A stretch of DNA of 64,000 bases, taken from NCBI GenBank assembly GCA_009695065.1, contig SIBR01000001.1, positions 62,001 through 126,000 of the forward strand, read 5' to 3'. The notes beneath the pieces are model-generated. The model was not told the origin of the DNA, made no database searches, and saw nothing but the letters and a program-made list of their open reading frames with translations. The position numbers and the translations under genes were made by a program. This stretch comes from Opitutus sp. GTDB taxonomy: Bacteria; Verrucomicrobiota; Verrucomicrobiae; Opitutales; Opitutaceae. This document shows positions 25,199 to 34,721 of this stretch, piece after piece. Numbering within the stretch: position 1 is the stretch's first letter; each line of letters starts with the position of its first letter.

Positions 25199-27579
25199 GG
25201 CATGCCTTTCCACCGCCGCAAGCCCCACTCGGTCAGGAGACAGGCGATCGCGAACGCAAACATGAGCGGCGTATGCCACGCGGGATAAGACCACGTTTCC
25301 ATGACCGGCGCGCGCAACTGCGGAAGGCGACTCGCAAATTTAGCGAGCTCCTCCGCCGCGACCACCTGACCGCCGGTTTTCCGCGCAATTTCCTCCAGTA
25401 ACGCCACGTTCGGGGTCAGCGAGCGGAACTCTTCCGCCGCGAGGTCCGTGCTCCAGCCCGCCTCACCGCGGCCCAGATCCGCACCCGAATTGTTTTTCAC
25501 CGTCGCAGTCGCCTTGTACCCGCCGGTTTGCCGTGGCACGTAAGTCGCCTGGTAAAGCCCGGCTTCGCTCAACGCCGGCTCCGCCTCCAGCTTGATGGCC
25601 GGCCCGGCGGCACCGGCGGTGCCGTCGAACACCACCGGATCCACCTCGATTGTCACCGCCGCATCGTCCACCGGCAGGAATTTTTCGTCGCGGACCCGCA
25701 CTTGCACGCGCACCGCGCCATTGGCATCGGCCGGCAAGGGCTCGATCGTCGTCTGCACCCGCCCCGGCACGTCGGCTACGAGCCAGCGCATGAGCTGACG
25801 CCACGCCTTGTCCATGTCGGCGCGGGCCGCTTCGTCCCGCATGCCCCAGCGCCATACGTCGCCGAGCATCAGGGCGGCGCTGCGGCCGCGACCGAAGCGC
25901 TGCACGGCGAGCGCCGGCAGTTCCGCACCCTTGTCGTCGCGCACGCTGGCGATGACGCTCGCGCCGGGCTTCAGTGCCCGCACGCGGTTGATGATCCCGA
26001 ACGCCGGCATCCCGTCCAGCCGTGCGCGCTCATCCGCCTCGTTGTCGCGCAACCGGGCCCAAGCCTGCAACCAGCCTTCGCGCGCCAGTTGCAAATGCAA
26101 CGGCCCCGGGGCGTCGACCGGCGTCTCCTCGCGATCCAGATAAACCGGCAGCATGTCCCCGATCGGGGTGCGGGCGTATTTCCCCTCCTGAAAACTCTCC
26201 ATGCCGCCGAGCATCAGAAAACCGCCGCCCCGCTCGGACACAAACTTCTGCAACAACTGCGCCTGATCTGGGGCAAAAAACTCCGCCTCCAGGTCGTCGA
26301 CGATCACGGCGTGATAGCCGTAAAGATCCTCCGGGGTCCGGGGAAAACCGGAGCGGAGTTCCACCTCGTCCCGGGTGTTGAGCCGCACGAGCACGGGCTG
26401 GTCGTAGCGCTGCACTTCCTCGGGCGACTGGCTGCCGAAGCCGCGAAACAGCGGGTTGCTCGTCTCCCCCACGCGTCCGCGAAAATCGAATTTCGGTTCG
26501 CGCTTGGCCACGCGAATCAAGCCCACCAGCTGCACCTGCTCGTCCGCCTGCACGGCGCGGTTCAGAAATTTGAACTCCCAGTTCGGGCGGCCCGCGACGT
26601 AAAGGATGCGAAAGGGTCCCTGTCCCCGGTCGACCGCGAGCACCCGCGTATTATTCGCCAGCGTGGCCTCCTCGGTCTTCGGCGGCGGCGTGGGGCCGGC
26701 GGTCATCTCGGCCCGCGCCCCGACCTTCACCTGGTAGAACGACAACCCCGGGCGGTCGGGCTTGAGCTGGAAGCGATAGACCACCGTTTCCCCGTCGCCG
26801 CGGGCATCCGCCGTCTGCTCCTGCAAGGTCTTGTTGTTCCGGTCGACGAGGCGCGCCGTCAGCGCCTGGCCGCGATAACCCGCGGCCGAGACGTCCGCCT
26901 GGATCGAAACCGGCGCATCCTCGAACGAACTCTGGCTGACGTGCACCTGCTGCACCGAGATATCATGCACCGCCTCGCGCCGACCGATCACCACCGGATA
27001 GATGGGCGGCAACCCCGCGAGATTGGGCAGCGCGCCGCCGGCCAGGTCGGTGGCGTTCCCATCGGTCAGGAGCAACACGCCGGCCAACGGGCGGCCTTGA
27101 AAACGTTCCGCGAGGGTCCGCAGCGCCGAGCCGAGCGCGGTCGAGCGGCCATCGAACGACAGTTCGCGAAAATCGGTGGTCGATTGCAGCCGCGCATCGA
27201 ACAGGTAGCGCCGCAAATCGAACGTATCGCCCAGCGTGGTCTGCCAGCCGGGCTGGCCTGGATCGACCAATCCCCGCAGCACCTCACCCCGCGTGCGGGT
27301 CTCGCCCCGGTCGTGAATTTGCAGGCCGGCGCTGTTGTCGGCGACGATCGCGAACAGGTTCGCACCCGGCCGCGCTCTCTGCCCCAGCCAGAGCGGTTCG
27401 AGCAGGCAGAGCGCAAGGGCCACGATGCCGGTGGCTTTGAGCGCGAGACAGACCCAGCGCAGCGGATGGCCCTGCGCGGACCGATAGCTCCACGCCAGCA
27501 CGAGCCCCGCGAGAGCGATGAAGGCCACCGCCGGCCAGAGCCAGTTCCAGCCGGAGAAAGTAAGCGACGACGACGGCAT
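25195..27579 (-). CDS. Membrane protein with VWA-like and amidotransferase-like domains
   Basis: 794 residues. Two membrane helices at the N-terminus (about 10-30 and 42-62), a large outer region, and one helix near the C-terminus (MFAFAIACLLTEWGLRR). After the first helices comes a VWA-like fold (LFAIVADNSAGLQI, VLLLTDGNATDLAGG) in which the MIDAS DxSxS is degenerate. Later comes a class I glutamine-amidotransferase-like fold (YHAVIVDDLEAEFF, LLQKFVSERGGGFLMLGGMESF) without the usual catalytic Cys. Such BatA-associated proteins are common in MoxR operons of PVC and Bacteroidetes. Its ATG overlaps the stop of the DUF4175 gene by one base and its stop overlaps the caspase-fold gene by 4 bp, so translation is coupled on both sides. 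Confidence 0.75.
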   Translation of the reverse strand: MPSSSLTFSGWNWLWPAVAFIALAGLVLAWSYRSAQGHPLRWVCLALKATGIVALALCLLEPLWLGQRARPGANLFAIVADNSAGLQIHDRGETRTRGEVLRGLVDPGQPGWQTTLGDTFDLRRYLFDARLQSTTDFRELSFDGRSTALGSALRTLAERFQGRPLAGVLLLTDGNATDLAGGALPNLAGLPPIYPVVIGRREAVHDISVQQVHVSQSSFEDAPVSIQADVSAAGYRGQALTARLVDRNNKTLQEQTADARGDGETVVYRFQLKPDRPGLSFYQVKVGARAEMTAGPTPPPKTEEATLANNTRVLAVDRGQGPFRILYVAGRPNWEFKFLNRAVQADEQVQLVGLIRVAKREPKFDFRGRVGETSNPLFRGFGSQSPEEVQRYDQPVLVRLNTRDEVELRSGFPRTPEDLYGYHAVIVDDLEAEFFAPDQAQLLQKFVSERGGGFLMLGGMESFQEGKYARTPIGDMLPVYLDREETPVDAPGPLHLQLAREGWLQAWARLRDNEADERARLDGMPAFGIINRVRALKPGASVIASVRDDKGAELPALAVQRFGRGRSAALMLGDVWRWGMRDEAARADMDKAWRQLMRWLVADVPGRVQTTIEPLPADANGAVRVQVRVRDEKFLPVDDAAVTIEVDPVVFDGTAGAAGPAIKLEAEPALSEAGLYQATYVPRQTGGYKATATVKNNSGADLGRGEAGWSTDLAAEEFRSLTPNVALLEEIARKTGGQVVAAEELAKFASRLPQLRAPVMETWSYPAWHTPLMFAFAIACLLTEWGLRRWKGMP

Positions 27580-30500
27580 CAGCGCACGGCCTCCGGCTTG
27601 TCTTTGCCGAGTTCCTCGTAGTAACGCCGCACGGACTCCGCAAATCGGTTCGGCACCGGATCGCGATCGATCGGGGCGAGCGAATCCTTCGATTCGCGCC
27701 GGGCCAGCTCCTCGGCCACGCGGCTACGCACTTCAACCAGCGGTTTCAAAATCTGCAGCTGGACCACCGTCCAGTCCGGCTTCTTGAGATCCTGCTTGAG
27801 GTCGCGCCGCAGCAGCCGCGCCCGCTCGCGCGCGGCCGCGACGGCATTGCGCAGATCGGACGATTCCAGGAGATCTTCAACGTCGCGCAGACGGTCCACC
27901 CACGGGGCGAAATTATCGCCCGTCAGGGGACCCTCAAGCCACGTCCCGCTGCCACCCCACCGCGTGCCCTCGGGACGACCGGCGCCATTCAGAAAATCAT
28001 CCAAACCCGGTCCGCCACGCCCACCCGCGAGCCGATTACCACCCCGTTGATCTCGTCCGCCGCCCCGCTGTCCCTGGCGATCGGCCGAATCCACGCCACC
28101 TTGGGCGGGGCCGGACGCGGGGTTCTCACCGCCCGCCATTTGTCCACCACGCCCACCGCGGCCCTGCTGGCCCGGGCGCTGACCACTCTCGCCGGGCTGC
28201 GGCGATCCGGCATTCGCCTGCTGGTCTCCGGCCGCGCCTTCGGCGCCGGGTTGCTGTCCGCCCGGTTGCCCGCCCTGACCCTGACCGGGCTGCTGCCCGC
28301 GTTGACCACCCTGCCCCTTTTGCGGTCCCGCATTCGCAAGTTCGCCCTGCTGCCCCGGTTGCTGGCCCGCGCGCTCGCCGGATTGCCCCGATTGTTCAGA
28401 CGCATCACCAGGCTGCCCGCGGGCTTGAGGGTCGCCGGGCTGGCCCGGCTGGTTGCCCGCTTGCCGCTGGTCTCCAGGTGGGCCACCTGGCTGCGCGCCA
28501 TTCGGATCGCGGCCCTGGCTCTGCGCCTGCGCGACTTCGCGCTGCAGTTGATCGGTCAGTTGATCGAGCTCGGATCGCGCCAGCTTGAGCTGCTCGGCAT
28601 CGTCGCCCAACACGCTTTCCGCCGCGCGTTCGACGCCGCGCCGGAGCTCGTCGATTTCCCCGCGGGCGCGCTGCCCCGCCTGGCTCGCCTGCGGCAGATA
28701 ACCCTCGCGCAACATTTCGCCCGTGAGATCCAAAGCCTTGCCGCCGCCCTCGCGCTCTGAAGCCTTCTGGAGCCGGTCATAGAGATCGCGGGTCATCAGC
28801 CCACTGGTCATCAGTTCCTGCCGGGCCTGCTTCACGCTGTTGGCATCATCCTGGCTGACCTTCCGCACGCTGTCGTAAAGCTGCCGCGAGAGCAGCGGCT
28901 CGGTGTTCTCGGCCTGCTCGGAAACCTGCTGTGCGCGCGCGACAAGCTTGTTCATCCGTTCCTTCTGCTGGTTCAACTCATCGAGCAGTTCCTTGCGATC
29001 GCCGCCTTCGCTCAGCGACTTCCGCTGGGTGGATTTATTGCCAAGCGTGTCCAGCTTTTGACCGATCTGCTCCTGCTGCTGCGCCAGTTGCCGCGCGTCG
29101 GAACGCATCTCCCGCAGGTCGTCGGCGAACTGGCTGGAATTTTGTTTGCGCAGGTCGTCGCGCATCTGCTGCAGCTGGCGCTGCGCCCGCGTGCCCGAGG
29201 CCAGCGCCTGCGCCACGGAACCCTCGCCGGTCGCCTCGGCCGCGCGCTGCAAGTCCTCGCGCGTCTGGTCGAGCTGCTTGCGCTGCTCCGACATGGCGGA
29301 CTGGTTTTCCGCGCGATCCATCCGCTGGCGAACCTCGTCGGAGTCGGCGAGCATCTGGCGCTGTTCTTCCTCGAGCCGTTTGAGGCGCCGCTTGAGGTCC
29401 TCGCGTTCGGCCTCGGTGCGCGCCTCCTGTAACGAGGTCTGCAGTTCCTTGAGTCGGTCGTTCAAATCCTGCTGCCGGCGCGCGAGTTCCTGGAGACGGT
29501 TCATCACCGCGAGCTGTTCGCGGCGCTCTTGGTCTTGCGGCGCCCGGGCCTGCCGCTGCGTCTCATAGCGATTCTCCGACTGCTTCAAGTCGAGCTGGTC
29601 GATCTGCCGCTGGTTCGCCTGCTGACCGCCCCCGCCACCGCCACCGCGCCGTTGCGAACGCGTGACGTTCGTCTCCCGCGCCTGCAATTTCAACAGGGCC
29701 TGATACGCCGCCTGCTCCGCCGGCAAAGCCTGCGCCAGCGGTCCGGACGATTTGGCCGCGTCCTTCAGCTTTTCGATCGCCTTCTCCATTTGCTGCGTCG
29801 CCTCCTTCCACATCGCCTGCTCCCGCGGGGTGCGCGCCTCCCCTTGCGCCTCCTCCGCCATGGCGAGCGCCTGCGCCTGCGATTCACCCACGACCTTGGC
29901 GTCGTCGGCGTATTTCGGGGTCGTCCCGTCGCGCTGCAGTTTCCAAGTCGCGTTGATAATTTGTTTCTGCAGCTCGGTCAGCTTGCGGCGCGCATTACCC
30001 TGCCCGCCCGGCTGCTGCTGCTGGTCCTCCGGCGACTGCATGTTCTGGCTCTCGCGGAAGATCTCGTCGAACGGCCTGACCTCGGCGAAAGACAAGTCGC
30101 CGCTCGTACGCCGCACCTTGCCGTCCGGCCCGATGTCCTCGGCCCAGACATACCAGGAAATGAGGTCGTCGGGTTTCGCGCCCATTTCCTCCAGGCTCAG
30201 CAAATGATTAAAAGAACGCTTCTCCTTCCCCGCGACCTCGCGCCCCAACTCGATCGATTTCGGCTCCGCGCCGGCAATCGAATAGGACAGCCCGTAGGCC
30301 GGTGTCCCAAAATCGTCCCACACGGTGCCGTCGAACGCGACCTCCTCGATCGCCGAGGGCCGCACATCGCCCCGCGGGGAGGCGAGGCGCAGTTCCGGCG
30401 GCCGGTTGGGTTGCACGTCGAAGACAAAGGGCGCGGCGACTTTGTTGGCACGGCCGTCGGCATCGACGAGTTGCAGGTCATAGGTGGTGGATTTTTCGGG

Positions 30501-31547
30501 CACGAAGGCGGGTAGCACCGCCACCGCCTTGCCCGCCTCCACCTTCAGCGGGATCTCCGTCTTCTTCCCATCGCGGGCGACGAGCCGGGCGGACTTCACC
30601 GGCTTGTTGAGCTGGAGAGCGTAGTCGAGCCGGGTGCCTTCGACGGCACTGACACGCCGGGTGTCCTCAATGTGCTTGGGGGCCAGCTTCGTGTAGCCCG
30701 GGAAGGTCAGGTCGACATCGGCCCGCACGAGGCGGGGGTGCTCGTAGACGGTGACCTTGAATTCCCGCGTCCGGTCGCCGCGGTATTCCAGATGATAGGT
30801 GAAATCCGCCGCCACCTCCGCGACGCTCCCGCCAAACACGGGATCGGCGAGGCTCTTGAAGAGCGGAACGCTCCGCGCCGCCGCGCCGCTTTCGCGCACG
30901 ACGAGGTTCACGGTGGGCGGAAGCGTGCGCTGGAAGCGGGCGAGTACCACGAGGCTGTCGCCGCGCTCGATGCTCGTGTCGCCCGGCGACACGGAGACGC
31001 CGTCGGCCCCGACCCACGTTTCCGCGCTGGCGGAACTCCCCTTGGGCACGACGGGCACGCGCAAGGCCGCGAGGGCGAAAACAAAACCGAGCAACGCGCC
31101 CAGATGCATCGCCTGCATGCCGAGGAGCCGGCCCCGGGGAACAACCTGCCGCCAGTCACTTTCCTGGCTGCGCCGGGTCGCCTCCTGCAACACACGATGC
31201 TGCAGGTAGCCCGGCTCCGCCCCGGTGAGGAGGCCGTTTTGCACCGCGGTCAGCAGCACGCCGTTGAGCTCCGGATGCCTGTGCTCGATTTTCCGGGCCA
31301 CCCAGCGGTAATCCGGCTCCGTTTGAAAATGCCGGATGACGATCGCAGTCGCGATGGCGCCGGCCAGGCCGGCCAGCGCAGGGAGCACAAGGGGCGACGA
31401 TCCCCCCAGCAGGCGCTGCAATCCCACGACGCCCGCGCCGACGAGCGCCACCCCGGCCCAGCACGCGGCGAGCTTCCGCCACAGGCCGAGCCACTGGTAA
31501 CGACGCACCACTCGCCGAAGTTTCCGAAGTAGAAAGTCGTAGTTCAT
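27579..31547 (-). CDS. DUF4175 membrane protein with long coiled coil and Gln/Gly-rich tail
   Basis: 1322 residues. Three membrane helices near the N-terminus (within 20-75 and near 155), an extracytoplasmic beta region (180-430) with NRPPELRLASPRGDVRPSAIEEV, then a very long Gln/Arg/Glu-rich coiled coil (about 480-970), a Gly/Gln/Pro-rich disordered stretch (about 980-1170, DNA 28060-28530) and a charged C-terminal segment LLRRDLKQDLKKPDWTVVQLQI. This is the DUF4175 arrangement found in MoxR/BatA operons of alphaproteobacteria and PVC bacteria. Start MNYDFLLRKLRR overlaps the BatA stop in ATGA; the stop shares one base with the next ATG. Likely a scaffold spanning membrane and periplasm. The low-complexity stretch is probably variable between strains. 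Confidence 0.8.
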   Translation of the reverse strand: MNYDFLLRKLRRVVRRYQWLGLWRKLAACWAGVALVGAGVVGLQRLLGGSSPLVLPALAGLAGAIATAIVIRHFQTEPDYRWVARKIEHRHPELNGVLLTAVQNGLLTGAEPGYLQHRVLQEATRRSQESDWRQVVPRGRLLGMQAMHLGALLGFVFALAALRVPVVPKGSSASAETWVGADGVSVSPGDTSIERGDSLVVLARFQRTLPPTVNLVVRESGAAARSVPLFKSLADPVFGGSVAEVAADFTYHLEYRGDRTREFKVTVYEHPRLVRADVDLTFPGYTKLAPKHIEDTRRVSAVEGTRLDYALQLNKPVKSARLVARDGKKTEIPLKVEAGKAVAVLPAFVPEKSTTYDLQLVDADGRANKVAAPFVFDVQPNRPPELRLASPRGDVRPSAIEEVAFDGTVWDDFGTPAYGLSYSIAGAEPKSIELGREVAGKEKRSFNHLLSLEEMGAKPDDLISWYVWAEDIGPDGKVRRTSGDLSFAEVRPFDEIFRESQNMQSPEDQQQQPGGQGNARRKLTELQKQIINATWKLQRDGTTPKYADDAKVVGESQAQALAMAEEAQGEARTPREQAMWKEATQQMEKAIEKLKDAAKSSGPLAQALPAEQAAYQALLKLQARETNVTRSQRRGGGGGGGQQANQRQIDQLDLKQSENRYETQRQARAPQDQERREQLAVMNRLQELARRQQDLNDRLKELQTSLQEARTEAEREDLKRRLKRLEEEQRQMLADSDEVRQRMDRAENQSAMSEQRKQLDQTREDLQRAAEATGEGSVAQALASGTRAQRQLQQMRDDLRKQNSSQFADDLREMRSDARQLAQQQEQIGQKLDTLGNKSTQRKSLSEGGDRKELLDELNQQKERMNKLVARAQQVSEQAENTEPLLSRQLYDSVRKVSQDDANSVKQARQELMTSGLMTRDLYDRLQKASEREGGGKALDLTGEMLREGYLPQASQAGQRARGEIDELRRGVERAAESVLGDDAEQLKLARSELDQLTDQLQREVAQAQSQGRDPNGAQPGGPPGDQRQAGNQPGQPGDPQARGQPGDASEQSGQSGERAGQQPGQQGELANAGPQKGQGGQRGQQPGQGQGGQPGGQQPGAEGAAGDQQANAGSPQPGESGQRPGQQGRGGRGGQMAGGENPASGPAQGGVDSADRQGQRGGGRDQRGGNRLAGGRGGPGLDDFLNGAGRPEGTRWGGSGTWLEGPLTGDNFAPWVDRLRDVEDLLESSDLRNAVAAARERARLLRRDLKQDLKKPDWTVVQLQILKPLVEVRSRVAEELARRESKDSLAPIDRDPVPNRFAESVRRYYEELGKDKPEAVR

Positions 31548-33670
31548 GGTGCCGCCTCCAAAGTTTGGTCTGCCGGACGACGCGCCGCCCGGCCTGCGAT
31601 CGCTGTTTCCACCAACAAAACGGCCAGCGTTGCCGTGATAAACCACCGCCAGAGTTTCTGCCGGTTTTCCGCCTCCGCCGCCTGGAGCAGAGTCTTGCCT
31701 TCCGGATTTTTTGCCGTCTCCGCCATGAGCGGCGCGACCGGCACGCCGAGACGCTCGAGTTCGTCGGTCGCTAGCGGAGCGGTGCGGCTTTCGCTCGCGT
31801 CCAGATTTACCGCAAACCGCACCGCCCGCGACCTACCGGTTACCTGATAAAGTCCCGGCTGGGCGGTTCCGACGAACTCGGTCGCGCCCGCGGCCAGCAC
31901 GATGCCCGCTCCCTCCGGCGGTTGAACCGTCGTGGGGGCGGGATCGGCCGGCAGCGCGACCTTGTCGCCGACGAAATATTGCGTGGGCGCGGTCGCCACC
32001 CCGCCGCTCAGCTCCAGCAACGACCAGAGCAAAGGCACGAATTTTGAGGAGACCGCCAGCTGGCTGTCATCCGGCTGCCAGCCGGCCGCCAGCACGAACA
32101 ACCGGCCGCGACCCAGCGGCACCTCGATCAGGGCCGGATCGCCGCTGTCAAACTTCGCCACCACCCGCGCACCGGGCAGGTCCCCGGCATTGATTTTTCG
32201 ATAGTTCCAAAAATGGATTTTCGTAAAGTCGCTGAAACGCGGATCGGCAAACGGCGCAAAGAGCGGGTGCTGAAAATCGATTTCGGCGAACATCGCGTAG
32301 TTGCCGGGGCGCGTCTCCGCGAGTGGCACCGGCTCGCGGCCGAGCAGCGCGCCGAGCGTGGCTGCCGCGTCCGCCCGCTTGGGCACGAACACCACGGTCT
32401 TGCCCGCGAGCGCCTCCTCGCGCAACACCGCCGCCGCCGCCGGGGGCAGCGCTTCGGTCACAAAAACCACATTCGCCGCCCGCACGTCGGCGGGCAGCAA
32501 CGGCGCGGCCGGAGCCCGCGCCACGACCTGCACGGCGAGCCGCGGCGTGTCGGCGAACGCGCGCCGCAGGAAGAACAACGGCTGCCGGGCATCCTCCGGG
32601 TTGTCGCTTCCCGACCAAAGCACGCCGGTCCGTTGCTGCACCGGCGGAGTCACGAAAACCGTGTTGTCGAAATCGTCATCGTCACCGCGCAGGATGATGC
32701 GGTTCACGGGCCCGGCGGCCTTCGGCGCCGGCACCGCGACAATCCGGCTCTGGCCGGGCGGGACGTAGACATCGATCACCTGACCGACGAACTCGCCGCC
32801 GCCGACCGCGTCGGTTTGCGGCCCGGACGGACGCGCCCAGCCCACCTTGAATTGCTCGCGTTTCGCATCGGCCGAGTTGCTCACCCGCACGCGCACCGCG
32901 GCATCCGTCGTGCGATTGGTGTCGGCGGCATCCGCGACCAGCTGAAGGCCTGCATTCGTGGGATTCCGCGCCTTGATCGGTTCGACGAGGAGCGCGACAC
33001 CCTTGGGCCACTCGTAGGCCTGCAGGGCATCCAGCCGGCTGCCTGCCTGCAAATCGCTGACGAGCACGACTTGTCGCGGGCCGGGCACGATTTTTGTGTC
33101 CGTTTCGGCCAGCGTCTCGGCGGCGGTGACCAGCGCGTTGCCGAGATGAGTGCCGGCCCAGGTCGGGCCGACGGCGCCCAGCCGGCTCGTGGCAAAGGCC
33201 ACCCGGTCGCCCGCGGGAGTACGATTCCAATCCTCGAACGAGACGAGAGCCGTCGCCTGCCGGTCGAAAGTCAACAACGCCACCTGGTCCGCCGGGCCGG
33301 TCTGCCGGAGAACCGCCTCGACCCGCTCGCGGGCCGCCGGCCAGGCACCCTCGCGCCGCATGCTCGCGCTCACATCCACGAGCACCACGATCCGCCTGGG
33401 CTGCGCGGCGGTCGGATCGACCAGCGGCGTCTGGCGGAAGAAAGGCCGCGCAAATCCCAAGGCGAGCAACGCGAGCGCGAGACAGCGCAAAATCAGCAAC
33501 AGCAGATGCTCCAGCCGGTGCCGCTTCGAAATTCGCGGCGGACTCGGGAGGAGGAACATCAACGAGCTGAAAACGGTGCGCTCCCGCGTCGTCCGCCGCA
33601 CGAGATGATAGATGATCGGCAGCGCCAGCGCCGCCCCACCGATGAGAAAAAAGGGGGCGAGAAAATTCAT
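31544..33670 (-). CDS. BatA-like protein with VWA domain
   Basis: 708 residues. It begins MNFLAPFFLIGGAALALPIIYHLV, the BatA N-terminal domain (aerotolerance regulator type), with HLVRRTTRERTVFSSLMFL and LEHLLLLILRCLALALLALGFARPFF forming two membrane helices. The VWA domain follows at once with an intact MIDAS start DVSAS (Asp99, Ser101, Ser103). The long remainder is extracytoplasmic beta-rich sequence (amidotransferase-like part with EALPPAAAAVLREEAL) and ends with a final membrane helix WRWFITATLAVLLVETAIAGR. It is placed after DUF58 (49 bp gap) and overlaps DUF4175 by 4 bp. MoxR-DUF58-BatA sets act as metal-dependent chaperone or stress systems at the membrane; the client is unknown. Confidence 0.88.
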   Translation of the reverse strand: MNFLAPFFLIGGAALALPIIYHLVRRTTRERTVFSSLMFLLPSPPRISKRHRLEHLLLLILRCLALALLALGFARPFFRQTPLVDPTAAQPRRIVVLVDVSASMRREGAWPAARERVEAVLRQTGPADQVALLTFDRQATALVSFEDWNRTPAGDRVAFATSRLGAVGPTWAGTHLGNALVTAAETLAETDTKIVPGPRQVVLVSDLQAGSRLDALQAYEWPKGVALLVEPIKARNPTNAGLQLVADAADTNRTTDAAVRVRVSNSADAKREQFKVGWARPSGPQTDAVGGGEFVGQVIDVYVPPGQSRIVAVPAPKAAGPVNRIILRGDDDDFDNTVFVTPPVQQRTGVLWSGSDNPEDARQPLFFLRRAFADTPRLAVQVVARAPAAPLLPADVRAANVVFVTEALPPAAAAVLREEALAGKTVVFVPKRADAAATLGALLGREPVPLAETRPGNYAMFAEIDFQHPLFAPFADPRFSDFTKIHFWNYRKINAGDLPGARVVAKFDSGDPALIEVPLGRGRLFVLAAGWQPDDSQLAVSSKFVPLLWSLLELSGGVATAPTQYFVGDKVALPADPAPTTVQPPEGAGIVLAAGATEFVGTAQPGLYQVTGRSRAVRFAVNLDASESRTAPLATDELERLGVPVAPLMAETAKNPEGKTLLQAAEAENRQKLWRWFITATLAVLLVETAIAGRAARRPADQTLEAAP

Positions 33671-33719
33671 GGGGCCAGCTTCTCCCCAAGCATGCGCCGG
33701 ACGGCGGGAACCACGCGCT

Positions 33720-34679
33720 TCATCGGTGGCCTCCATTGCCCCCGCGGGAACGGCGAATCTGCCGCCCGCGCCGCATCCGTTCCTGCATGAATTCGAACAA
33801 CGCCAGCTCCAGCGGCTGGGCGGTGGAGAGCCGGTGATACGTGATGCCGAGCTTTTGGCACGTCGCCCGCAGCGCGGTGCAATGCTCCTCGAGTTTCTTC
33901 ACGTAAGCGGGGCGCGCGACGACGGGGTCGATGTACAGCGTGCGCGCGGACTCGATATCCGCGAACAGGGCCGGTTGCTCCAGCCCGAGGACCAGCTCGG
34001 CCGGGTCGAGCACCTGAAACACACTGACCTCGTGCCCGCCCGCCGTGAGGGCGCTGAGGTTGCGCTCCAGCCGGTCGAGTGGCGCGAGAAAATCGGACAC
34101 CAGCGCGACGAGCCCGCGTTTGCGGACGAGCGACATGATGCGCTCCAGCGGTGCGACCAGGTTCGTGCCGCTCCCGGTGCCGGACTTTTCCAAAGTAAAC
34201 ATCAACTGGCGGAGATGCCCGGCCCGGTGGCGGGCGGGCAGAAAGTCGCGCACCTTTTCGTCGAAGGTCAGCAGGCCGATGGCATCGCCCTGCAAATGTA
34301 GGAAATACGCCAGCGTGGCCGCGAGTGTGGCGGCATAGTTCGCCTTGATATACGAACGCGAACCATAATCCATCGACCGGCTTTGGTCGACCAGCAGGTG
34401 ACAGCGCAGGTTGGTCTCGTCCTCAAATTTCTTGATGAAAAAGCGATCGCTGCGCGCGTAGACCCGCCAGTCGAGATAGCGCGGGTCGTCGCCCGGCGTG
34501 TACTGGCGGTATTCCGTGAATTCGACGGAGAAACCATGATACGGACTGCGATGGAGACCGTTCCAGAACCCCTCGACGACCGCCCGCGCCCGCAGCTCGA
34601 GGCTGCGAATGCTCATCAACGCCTGCGGGTCGATGAGCTTCGCGGCGGAAAGCCGGGGGTTGGCGGCGGGTGCGATCAT
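33720..34679 (-). CDS. DUF58 protein (VWA-like, MoxR partner)
   Basis: 319 residues, cytoplasmic. The DUF58 signature is complete: HRSPYHGFSVEFTEYRQYTPGDDPRYLDWRVYAR-type block (residues 43-76), then LLVDQSRSMDYGS, a MIDAS-like DxSxS (Asp98, Ser100, Ser102), and ALVSDFLAP later. DUF58 proteins bind MoxR ATPases and link them to BatA-type membrane proteins. The last residues are Arg/Gly-rich (RRGRQIRRSRGGNGG). It stands 42 bp after moxR and 49 bp before batA, in the same direction. ATG at 34677-34679 chosen as the first in frame after the moxR stop. Confidence 0.92.
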   Translation of the reverse strand: MIAPAANPRLSAAKLIDPQALMSIRSLELRARAVVEGFWNGLHRSPYHGFSVEFTEYRQYTPGDDPRYLDWRVYARSDRFFIKKFEDETNLRCHLLVDQSRSMDYGSRSYIKANYAATLAATLAYFLHLQGDAIGLLTFDEKVRDFLPARHRAGHLRQLMFTLEKSGTGSGTNLVAPLERIMSLVRKRGLVALVSDFLAPLDRLERNLSALTAGGHEVSVFQVLDPAELVLGLEQPALFADIESARTLYIDPVVARPAYVKKLEEHCTALRATCQKLGITYHRLSTAQPLELALFEFMQERMRRGRQIRRSRGGNGGHR

Positions 34680-34721
34680 GATGGAGGCGGCGCCCCGGCA
34701 CGAGCGCCGGGGCCGGTCGGG

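Noticed and set aside
25528..27621. 697-codon plus-strand frame
   Set aside because: Antisense to the VWA/amidotransferase-like gene, which has clear domain motifs and coupled junctions.
28060..28530. Repetitive DNA considered as a CRISPR or satellite
   Set aside because: It is in frame inside the DUF4175 gene and encodes a Gly/Gln-rich stretch; no regular repeat-spacer pattern.
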